From Bog-756 sp050011635 (lineage in GTDB: Bacteria > Actinomycetota > Acidimicrobiia > Acidimicrobiales > RAAP-2), in NCBI GenBank assembly GCA_050011635.1, contig JBEKIU010000124.1, positions 1 through 12,774 of the forward strand: a stretch of DNA of 12,774 nt, given 5' to 3'. Of the stretch, positions 7,377 to 12,774 are shown piece after piece; position 1 is the first letter of the stretch, and the number at the start of each line of letters is the position of its first letter. The notes under the pieces were generated by a model. That model had not been told where the DNA came from. It made no database searches and saw only the letters and a list, made by a program, of their open reading frames with translations. A program made the position numbers and the translations under genes.

Positions 7377-8060
7377 GTGAGCATGCTGGCCAGCAAATCA
7401 GAACTGACGCAGTTGCGGGAGGAGATGGACGAGAAGTCCGTCGCCTTCGAGTCCGAACCGGCGGGTGCGGTCGTCGCCTGGGCCGTCGAGCGCTTCGGGG
7501 CCAAGTTGGCCATGGCCTCGTCGTTTCAGGAGGCCGTCCTCATCGACATCGCGGTGAAGGTCGATCCCGCCATCGAGGTGGTGTTCCTCGACACCGGGTC
7601 CCACTTTCCCGAGACGCTCGAGTACGTCGAGGCCATCCGTTCGCGCTACGACCTCAACCTGACCGTGACCAAGCCGGTGGCGGGGGCCGAGCAGTGGCCC
7701 TGCGGCACCGCCCAGTGCTGCGAGTTCCGCAAGGTGCGTCCCCTCAAGGAGGCCCTGGCCGGCAAGGAAGCCTGGATGACCGGGCTGAAGCGGGTCGACG
7801 CCTGGACCCGCCGGTCGGCGCCCATCGTCTCCTACGACGACAACTGGGGTCTGGTCAAGATCAACCCGCTGGCCACCTGGACCGAACACGACATCGTCGG
7901 ATACGGAGCCGACCACGGCATCCCCGCCCATCCGTTGCTGGCCCAGGGCTATCTCTCCATCGGCTGCGCCCCCACCACCCGTCCGGTGGGCGAGGGCGAG
8001 GACCCGCGCGCCGGTCGCTGGTCCGACTCGGACAAGGTCGAGTGCGGATTGCATCTCTGA
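7377..8060 (+). CDS. cysH: Phosphoadenylyl-/adenylyl-sulfate reductase (CysH), variant Fe-S motif
   Basis: A 227-residue sulfonucleotide reductase that reduces APS or PAPS to sulfite. Numbered from GTG 7377: P-loop-like SSFQEAVL (48-55), LDTGSHFPETL (71-81), CC pair (114-115) in QCCEFRKVRPL, TGLKRVDAWTRRSAP (135-149), GRW (213-215) and catalytic ECGLH near the end (C223). The CC pair is the hallmark of [4Fe-4S] APS reductases. In these the cluster motif is CC-x~80-CxxC, but here the second half reads IGCAPTTRPV: C197 is present and the position of the last cysteine is Thr200. An extra Cys109 precedes the CC pair. So substrate preference and cluster state are uncertain. GTG 7371 and ATG 7383 are alternative starts. 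It is the first gene of the sulfur operon; its TGA is one base before the first ATG of the duplicated segment. Confidence 0.92.
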   Translation: MSMLASKSELTQLREEMDEKSVAFESEPAGAVVAWAVERFGAKLAMASSFQEAVLIDIAVKVDPAIEVVFLDTGSHFPETLEYVEAIRSRYDLNLTVTKPVAGAEQWPCGTAQCCEFRKVRPLKEALAGKEAWMTGLKRVDAWTRRSAPIVSYDDNWGLVKINPLATWTEHDIVGYGADHGIPAHPLLAQGYLSIGCAPTTRPVGEGEDPRAGRWSDSDKVECGLHL

Positions 8061-8106
8061 CATGACCAAGGACCGGGACGCTCTGACATGACCAAGGACC
8101 GGGACG
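8055..8106 (+). repeat. Perfect 26-bp tandem duplication across the cysH stop / sulfite reductase start
   Basis: Copies at 8055-8080 and 8081-8106 are identical. The unit contains the cysH stop TGA, then C, then ATGACC and the next codons of the sulfite reductase. Before duplication cysH and the reductase would have been separated by a single base (TGACATG). Confidence 0.92.
8062..8091 (+). other. 9-codon leader mini-ORF overlapping the sulfite reductase start
   Basis: The ATG in the first copy (8062) reads MTKDRDALT and stops at TGA 8089-8091, overlapping the reductase ATG (8088-8090) as ATGA. It begins one base after the cysH stop. Ribosomes finishing cysH could restart here and then again at the reductase. 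The first-copy ATG cannot be the reductase start, because its frame closes. Confidence 0.4.
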
Positions 8107-9881
8107 AGCTCTACGGCCTGAACTTCCGCGGGATCGATCGGCCGATGCCCTTCGTGAACCCGTATCGCACCAAGGGTGAGCTCAACGAGATCGAGCAGTG
8201 GAAGCTCGAGCGCCATCCCCTGGAGATCGCCGACGCCATCATCGACACCTACTCCAAGGAGGGGCCGGCCGGCATCGCCAAGGTGCCCGGTGAGGTGGAG
8301 CGGCTCAAGTGGGCCGGCATCTACCCGCAGAAGCAGGGCGGCGACGCCTTCATGATGCGGGTCAAGATCCCCGGGGGCTACCTGACCGCCCCACAGATCC
8401 GTGAGATCGGCGTGGTGGCCGATGCCTTCGGCGAGGGCCCCGACGGCACCGAGAGCCGCGTCTTCGGGTCCCGCTACGCCGACCTGACCACCCGGCAGAC
8501 CGTGCAGATCCACTGGCTGCGCATCGAGGACATCCCCCGCATCTGGCGCCGGTTCGCGGCCGTCGGCCTGACCACCGTGCAGGCCTGTGGCGACTCGGCC
8601 CGCAATGTGTTGAGTTGCCCGGTCTCGGGGGTCGACGCCCACGAGGCCTTCGACGGCCGTCCGGTGGCCGAGGCCGTGTCCGCCTTCTTCACCGGCAATC
8701 GTGAGTACGCCAACCTGCCCCGGAAATTCAAGATCTCGGTCACCGGGTGCGTGGAGGACTGCGCCCAGGCGGAGATCAACGACATCGGCCTGTGGCCGGC
8801 CCGGTCCGGTGACGGCACCCTCGGCTTCAACCTGCTGGTGGGCGGCGGCCTGTCCGACGGCGAGCGCATGGCCTCGGACATCGACGTCTTCGTCCGCCAG
8901 GACCAGGCCGTCGAGGTCACCCGGGCCATCGCCCAGACCTTCGGGGAGCTCGGCAACCGGGAGAACCGGGGCCTGGCCCGCATGCGCTATCTGGTCGAAG
9001 AGCTCGGGCCCGAGGGCTTCCGCGAGCAGCTCGCCGCCCGGGCCCGCTTCGAGCTGGTGGCGGCCGGCGAGGACCTGACCCGCCGCTACCGGGGCGACCA
9101 CGTGGGCGTCCATCCCCAGAAGGGTGACGGTCTCTTCTACGTCGGCTGCTCGGTGCCGGTGGGAAGAATGAACGGTCTCGAGCTGGTGGAGGCGGCCCGT
9201 CTGTCCGAGGCCTACGGCGACGGAACGGTGCGCATCGGGACCGATCAGAACATCACCTTCACCGGCGTCCCCGAGGACCGTATCGACGACATGCTCTCCG
9301 AAGACCTGCTGCAGAAATACTCGCCCTATCCGGGTCCCTTCTCGCGCGGGGTGGTGGCCTGCACGGGGTCGGAGTTCTGCCGGTACGCCATCGTCGAGAC
9401 CAAGGAGCGGGCCGTCAAGTGGGCCCGGTTCCTCGACCAGCAGCTGGCCGGCGAGCCGGTCGGCGCCGTGCCCACGCCCGGCGGGCGCTCCGGGCCCAAG
9501 GAGGACGCCGGGGTCATCCGCATGCACTTCTCGGGCTGCTCGGCCAGCTGCGCCCAGCCCCAGATCGCCGACATCGGGTTCCGGGGCGAGGTCGCCCACG
9601 TCGGGAACCACCTGGCCGAGGCCGTCGACATCGGCATGGGCGGTTCCCTCGGGGCCGGGTCCGGTTTCATCGACTGGATCGAGCACGCCCGTCCGGTCAA
9701 CGACGTCCCCGACGCCCTGTTGCGCGTCGTCCGCCGCTACCAGCAGGAGCGCCGGGCGGACGAACCCTTCTACAGCTGGGCGCGCCGGACATCCAACGAC
9801 GACCTGCGCCGCACGCTCGCCGAGGAAGGCACGGGCACGCCCGTCACGCTCACCACCAAGCCGAAGGAGCCCGTGGGATGA
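8088..9881 (+). CDS. sir: Siroheme/[4Fe-4S] assimilatory sulfite (or nitrite) reductase, NirA-like
   Basis: A 597-residue two-repeat reductase that carries out the six-electron reduction of sulfite to sulfide (or nitrite to ammonia). The cluster/siroheme cysteines are C425-x5-C431 (ACTGSEFC) and C484-x3-C488 (GCSASCAQPQIADIGF). The first repeat has TTRQTVQIHWL (134-144), ACGDSARNV (166-174) and FKISVTGCVEDCAQAEINDIG. Tyr79 (GIYPQK) and Cys167 (ACGD) line up with the Tyr69-Cys161 pair that is cross-linked in M. tuberculosis NirA, a sulfite reductase; this and the cysH neighbour favour sulfite. The alignment is from memory. ATG 8088 is the only ATG of the duplicated segment in frame. Members normally take electrons from ferredoxin; here the next gene, overlapping by ATGA, is a likely electron donor. 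Confidence 0.92.
   Translation: MTKDRDELYGLNFRGIDRPMPFVNPYRTKGELNEIEQWKLERHPLEIADAIIDTYSKEGPAGIAKVPGEVERLKWAGIYPQKQGGDAFMMRVKIPGGYLTAPQIREIGVVADAFGEGPDGTESRVFGSRYADLTTRQTVQIHWLRIEDIPRIWRRFAAVGLTTVQACGDSARNVLSCPVSGVDAHEAFDGRPVAEAVSAFFTGNREYANLPRKFKISVTGCVEDCAQAEINDIGLWPARSGDGTLGFNLLVGGGLSDGERMASDIDVFVRQDQAVEVTRAIAQTFGELGNRENRGLARMRYLVEELGPEGFREQLAARARFELVAAGEDLTRRYRGDHVGVHPQKGDGLFYVGCSVPVGRMNGLELVEAARLSEAYGDGTVRIGTDQNITFTGVPEDRIDDMLSEDLLQKYSPYPGPFSRGVVACTGSEFCRYAIVETKERAVKWARFLDQQLAGEPVGAVPTPGGRSGPKEDAGVIRMHFSGCSASCAQPQIADIGFRGEVAHVGNHLAEAVDIGMGGSLGAGSGFIDWIEHARPVNDVPDALLRVVRRYQQERRADEPFYSWARRTSNDDLRRTLAEEGTGTPVTLTTKPKEPVG
9864..9869 (+). promoter_or_regulatory. Ribosome binding site of the FrhB-like gene
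   Basis: AAGGAG lies 8 nt before ATG 9878, inside the end of the sulfite reductase gene. It is the clearest Shine-Dalgarno site of the operon and fixes the start of the third gene. Confidence 0.8.
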
Positions 9882-11155
9882 AGGCCTACCGGATTCGCGA
9901 GGAGATGAACGGGATCGCCGAACCGCCGGGCAAGACGTGGTTCTGGGAGCTGCAGGCGGGTGTCATCGACGCCGGCCGTTGCATCCAGTGCGGCACCTGT
10001 GTCGCCGCCTGCCCTTCCAACTCGATCGGCATCGACGAGGACACCGACCTGCCCGAGCTGGTCAAGATGTGCACCGGCTGCTCCCTGTGCTGGGATTTCT
10101 GCCCCCGGGGTGGGCTGCGCTACGAGGCCCTGTGGCCGCCGTCGACCGCCGACGCGGGTGCGGCGGACGAGCAGTTCGGCGGGGGCGCCGTGGTGCGGGC
10201 GGATGCCGCCGACAACTACTGGAAGATCACCGGCGGGCCGCCCGGGGACGGCCTCGGTGCCGTGCTCGATGCCTACTCGGCCCGCGCCGGTGCGCGCTCC
10301 GACGACGTCCAGGACGGTGGGGTGGTGACCGCGCTGCTGATCGCCGCCCTGGCCGGCGGGGAGATCGACGGCGCGCTGGTCACCAGGCCGAGCGACGATC
10401 CCGACGAACCGTGGAAGGGGGTGGCGTTCCTCGCCACCACGGCCAAGGAGATCATCGACTCGGCCGGCAGCTACTACAACCAGACCATGGCCCTGGCCGA
10501 GCTGGACCTCTCGAAGTACGACCTGCCGGCCAAGCCGCGCATCGCCGTCGTGGGCACGCCGTGTGAGATCCAGGGGATCCGGGCCATGCAGTCGAGGCGG
10601 TGGCCGACCGGTGCCCACCGGATCGATTCGGTGGTCCTCACCATCGCGTTGCTCTGCACCAAGAGCTTCGACTACCAGGGATTGATGCTGCAGCTGCTCC
10701 AGGAGGACCGCGGCATCGAGATCGAGCGGGTGAGCAAGGTCGACGTCATCCGGGGCCGGATGATCGTGGAGTACCGCGACGGGGAAGTCGCCATCGACGA
10801 GCCCATCAAGAACTTCCACGGCGCCGCCCTCAAGGGATGTGACGAGTGCGCCGACTTCCTCGGCCGGAGTGCCGACCTGTCGGTGGGGAGTGTGGGCGCC
10901 ATGGACGGCTGGAGCAGCGTGCTCGTGCGCAGCGAACGGGGCCGTCGTGCCCTCGACAATGCCAGGGGCCGGCTCGACCTCCGCGAACTGGACAACCCCG
11001 GGGCGCTGGTCAAGCTGGACTCGTTCGACAAGCGGGTGGCCACCGACAGCCTGCGCCGCACGTTCGATCCCGACGCCCCGCTGTTCATCGACTATGCCGA
11101 GCACGTCTCGTCGTACGAGGGCACCGACCGGGCCCCGGTGGTGGCCGACCGCTGA
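9878..11155 (+). CDS. FrhB-like F420H2 dehydrogenase beta subunit with N-terminal 2x[4Fe-4S] ferredoxin domain
   Basis: A 425-residue protein of the FrhB/FpoF/FqoF family, whose members bind FAD and oxidise or reduce coenzyme F420. Two classic ferredoxin motifs come first: C35-C38-C41-C45P (CIQCGTCVAACP) and C65-C68-C71-C75P (CTGCSLCWDFCP). The FrhB N-terminal fold follows (DVQDGGVVTALLIAALAGGEIDG starts at 143). The C-terminal fold has VVGTPCEIQGIRAM (C229), ALLC (C260) and GCDECADF (C321, C324), a likely third cluster. ATG 9878 overlaps the reductase stop (ATGA) and has AAGGAG at 8 nt. The overlap implies tight co-expression and perhaps a complex. Inferred role: passing electrons from F420H2 via its clusters to the sulfite reductase. 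Other FrhB homologues act on other substrates (e.g. chlorophyll derivatives), so F420 use is not certain. Confidence 0.88.
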   Translation: MKAYRIREEMNGIAEPPGKTWFWELQAGVIDAGRCIQCGTCVAACPSNSIGIDEDTDLPELVKMCTGCSLCWDFCPRGGLRYEALWPPSTADAGAADEQFGGGAVVRADAADNYWKITGGPPGDGLGAVLDAYSARAGARSDDVQDGGVVTALLIAALAGGEIDGALVTRPSDDPDEPWKGVAFLATTAKEIIDSAGSYYNQTMALAELDLSKYDLPAKPRIAVVGTPCEIQGIRAMQSRRWPTGAHRIDSVVLTIALLCTKSFDYQGLMLQLLQEDRGIEIERVSKVDVIRGRMIVEYRDGEVAIDEPIKNFHGAALKGCDECADFLGRSADLSVGSVGAMDGWSSVLVRSERGRRALDNARGRLDLRELDNPGALVKLDSFDKRVATDSLRRTFDPDAPLFIDYAEHVSSYEGTDRAPVVADR

Positions 11156-11201
11156 CCGCGCGCCCCGGTCACTCTCCGTGCTCATTTTTCCGCGGCGCGA
11201 C

Positions 11202-11215
11202 CTCCTGACCAGGAG
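11202..11215 (+). terminator. Weak hairpin after the sulfur operon
   Basis: CTCCT-gacc-AGGAG, 47-60 nt after the stop of the FrhB-like gene, is the only clear inverted repeat close to the operon end besides the self-complementary CCCCCGGGGG run at 11219-11228. No U-run follows it, so it may not terminate transcription. Confidence 0.2.
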
Positions 11216-11261
11216 CTTCCCCCGGGGGCGAAAAATTGGGGCGCAATCCCCCCGAGATGGG

Positions 11262-11267
11262 TATGGT
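11262..11267 (+). promoter_or_regulatory. Putative -10 element for the Trp-rich protein gene
   Basis: TATGGT (TAnnnT) ends exactly 7 nt before ATG 11275. With no Shine-Dalgarno sequence present, a leaderless transcript is likely. No -35 box at standard spacing is evident. Confidence 0.4.
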
Positions 11268-11274
11268 GGCCCTC

Positions 11275-11607
11275 ATGACGGTGTTCGAAGTGGAGGGCGC
11301 CCCGAAGCTGGAGCTGCCCGAGGAGCCTGTTGCCATCAAGGTCGGGCTGAGGGATGCACTGCTCGAGGGGAAGAACTGGCGGGACGGGTTCAGCGACGAG
11401 ATCTGCATCGGGCTGTGGCTGTGGGGCTGGTGGCGGCCGGCGCTCGAGCCCGGAGGGATGGGGCGCGAAGAGTTCGTCGACGCGGTCATCGCCGATCGCC
11501 GCGAGCTCTGGCTGTGGCTCAATGGCGATCGCCAGTGGTTCCCCTTCATCACCGGCCTGGCCGGGAGGATCGTCCGCCGCCTGCCGGTCACCGCAAGCGC
11601 TCTGTGA
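11275..11607 (+). CDS. Small Trp-rich protein of unknown function
   Basis: I do not recognise this 110-residue protein. It is soluble and strikingly rich in tryptophan: WRD, LWLWGWWRPALEPGG (about 45-59), ELWLWLNGDRQW (about 75-86). It ends with a basic GRIVRRLP segment. It contains no membrane helix, signal peptide or metal motif that I can name. The ATG at 11275 (MTVFEVEGAPKLELPEEP) is chosen because a TAnnnT element lies 7 nt upstream; in-frame ATG 11263, ATG 11257 and TTG 11236 would add up to 13 residues. The regular spacing of W-L-W patches suggests a compact helical fold. It is followed after 60 nt, including a strong hairpin, by a CMD-family gene on the same strand. Confidence 0.65.
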   Translation: MTVFEVEGAPKLELPEEPVAIKVGLRDALLEGKNWRDGFSDEICIGLWLWGWWRPALEPGGMGREEFVDAVIADRRELWLWLNGDRQWFPFITGLAGRIVRRLPVTASAL

Positions 11608-11618
11608 GCGGCACATCC

Positions 11619-11639
11619 CGGTCCGGGGGCCCCGGACCG
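11619..11639 (+). terminator. Strong palindromic hairpin between two + strand genes
   Basis: CGGTCCGGGG, one G, then CCCCGGACCG forms a perfect 10-bp inverted repeat starting 11 nt after the Trp-rich gene. It could act as a terminator or RNA-stability element, though only a short GTTCGA follows instead of a U-run. A protein-binding site is an alternative. Confidence 0.45.
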
Positions 11640-11667
11640 TTCGACACCGGATGGGAGTAGCGGCCTG

Positions 11668-12183
11668 ATGCCACGCGTGACCGTTCCCGCGGAGAAGGAC
11701 CCGCTGATGTATGTGTGGACCGAGCTGGCACCGCCGCTGACCGCGGCCGCCGGGGCCTACAGCAGTGCCGTGTACGAGAAGTCCTCGCTGTCCCTCCGCG
11801 AGTTCGAAGCGGCCCGGATCACCATGGCCCGGATCAACCAGTGCAACATCTGCGTCGAATGGCGGACGGCACGGGACGTCCCGAGCCGGTCGGCGGATCC
11901 CGATGAGATCCCCGAGTCCTTCTACGAAGCGGTCGGTGCCCTGCGCAACTGGGAGGGCCTCGACGAGCGGGAGCGACTGAGCGCGGAGTTCGCCGAGCGG
12001 TACGCCACCGACCACCTGCGCATGGATGACGGGTTCTGGGCCCGCCTCCACCGGCACTTCACCGACGACGAGCTGGTCGACCTGGCCCTGTGCGTGGGGT
12101 CGTGGCTGGCGCTGGGCCGGTTCAACCAGGTCTTCGACATCGACGGCGCCTGCCGGGTGCCGGCGCCGCCTTCCGCCGACTGA
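11668..12183 (+). CDS. Carboxymuconolactone decarboxylase / AhpD-like family protein
   Basis: A 171-residue all-helical protein of the CMD/AhpD superfamily. The core is FEAARITMARINQCNICVEWRTARD in residues 46-70, cited here by key positions: E47, C59, C62 and R66. AhpD-type peroxidase partners have Glu, then CxxC twelve residues on, then His four after the second Cys. Glu and both Cys fit this spacing, but the His position is Arg66. So a thiol-disulfide or peroxidase role is possible but altered. The later segment HFTDDELVDLALCVGSWLALGRFNQVFDID is typical of the family C-terminus. ATG 11668 has GGGAG (11653-11657) 10 nt upstream. It is followed 18 nt later by the EthD-like gene, probably in one transcript. 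Confidence 0.85.
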   Translation: MPRVTVPAEKDPLMYVWTELAPPLTAAAGAYSSAVYEKSSLSLREFEAARITMARINQCNICVEWRTARDVPSRSADPDEIPESFYEAVGALRNWEGLDERERLSAEFAERYATDHLRMDDGFWARLHRHFTDDELVDLALCVGSWLALGRFNQVFDIDGACRVPAPPSAD

Positions 12184-12201
12184 ACCGACGGACGGGTCCG
12201 G

Positions 12202-12774
12202 ATGGAGAAGGTGATCTACCTGTTGTGGGGCGACGACGCCGCCGGGTCGGGCGATGCGCTGCGGGACCGCCTCCTGGGTGAGACCTCGCCGCGTCTGCTG
12301 GCCTCGGGGGTCCGCGGCCTCGGCATCAACGTCCACGACGCCGACGCCGCCGCGGCACCGTCGCCGGCCCCGCCGCCCGAAGGCGAGGACCCCCACGTGG
12401 CCCAGGTGTCGGTGTGGCTGGACAACTACCAACGCCGGGGCGACGTCGACGCGGCCGTAGGCGAGCTCGGCCTCCGAACCGCCGCCTATCTGGTCGTCGA
12501 GTCCCTCTACGACGACTACGGCACCACCGCCCACGGATCGCCCCGTGACTGGCCGGACGGGGACCGGTCGCCCGGGGTGCTGACGGTGGCCCTCATCCAC
12601 CGCCCGGAGGGCCTCGGCTACCGCCAGTGGATCACCCGCTGGCACGGCACCCAGTCGCCGGTCTCGGCCGAGCTGCAGCCCCGCACCCGGTACGTGCGCA
12701 ACGAGGTGGTGCGGTCCTTGTCGGACGGGGCCCCCGACGTCGACGGCATCGTGGAAGAGGCCTGGCCGTCGACC
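12202..12774 (+). CDS. EthD-domain-like protein (3' end beyond window)
   Basis: An open frame from ATG 12202 to the end of the window: 191 codons, no stop. It begins MEKVIYLLWGDDAAG and appears to have two ferredoxin-like (dimeric alpha-beta barrel) halves. The second half, LTVALIHRPEGLGYRQWITR followed by WHGTQSPVSAEL and RYVRNEVV, carries the EthD pattern of a tryptophan/His-Gly segment and a YVRN strand. The end DGIVEEAWPS is also typical of EthD-like proteins. EthD proteins are small, of unclear enzymology, and often sit near oxygenase or degradation genes. A Pro/Ala linker (APSPAPPPEGED) separates N-terminal segments. Linked to the CMD-like gene by an 18-nt gap. Confidence 0.72.
   Translation, partial: MEKVIYLLWGDDAAGSGDALRDRLLGETSPRLLASGVRGLGINVHDADAAAAPSPAPPPEGEDPHVAQVSVWLDNYQRRGDVDAAVGELGLRTAAYLVVESLYDDYGTTAHGSPRDWPDGDRSPGVLTVALIHRPEGLGYRQWITRWHGTQSPVSAELQPRTRYVRNEVVRSLSDGAPDVDGIVEEAWPST

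Noticed and set aside
6600..8110. CRISPR-like array from the short repeats
   Set aside because: Each repeat has only two directly adjacent copies, units differ from each other, and there are no spacers or cas genes.
7398..9686. 762-codon open frame on the minus strand
   Set aside because: It is antisense to cysH and the sulfite reductase, and its protein is a Gly/Leu/His/Asp-rich product of high-GC codon bias. Other long antisense frames (1047-2810 minus, 3194-5077 plus, 4837-6213 plus) are dismissed for the same reason.

Overview
The window is very GC-rich. Codon use is strongly third-position G/C, there are GTG as well as ATG starts, and genes are tightly packed. Together with MeaB, TreS, a P450, an APS-type CysH, a NirA-like sulfite reductase and an F420-type (FrhB-like) protein, this points to an actinobacterium, plausibly of the Acidimicrobiia type; the lineage is an inference from gene content only.

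Layout from left to right: (1) the last codons of murA, then meaB (B12-mutase chaperone GTPase) and treS (trehalose synthase), all on +. (2) A 155-bp convergent gap filled by a 51-bp tandem repeat, then galT on -. (3) A small four-helix membrane protein on +, converging on a - strand pair: a precorrin-2 dehydrogenase/ferrochelatase (siroheme synthesis) followed by a cytochrome P450. (4) A 535-bp divergent intergenic region with an AT-rich promoter-like patch, a structured leader and short repeats. (5) A + strand sulfur operon: cysH, sulfite reductase, and a 425-residue FrhB-like iron-sulfur flavoprotein joined to the reductase by an ATGA overlap. (6) On +, an unrecognised Trp-rich protein, a carboxymuconolactone-decarboxylase/AhpD-like protein, and an EthD-like protein cut off by the window end.

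The centre of interest is region 3-5. The divergent genes make siroheme, reduce APS/PAPS to sulfite and reduce sulfite to sulfide. The third operon gene has two N-terminal [4Fe-4S] motifs and an F420H2-dehydrogenase beta domain, so the simplest reading is that assimilatory sulfite reduction here draws electrons from F420H2 through a separate subunit. That would be a split, assimilatory analogue of the methanogen Fsr fusion enzyme. CysH in the same operon has Thr where the last cysteine of the Fe-S cluster motif is expected.

A second theme is short tandem duplication. Five are visible (51, 27, 23, 17 and 26 bp). Two of them copy the start region of a gene (siroheme gene and sulfite reductase), and in both cases the extra ATG opens an 8-9 codon mini-ORF whose TGA overlaps the true ATG. 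Several other genes (treS, the membrane protein, P450, the Trp-rich protein) have a TAnnnT-like -10 element 6-7 nt before the start codon, as expected for leaderless transcripts.
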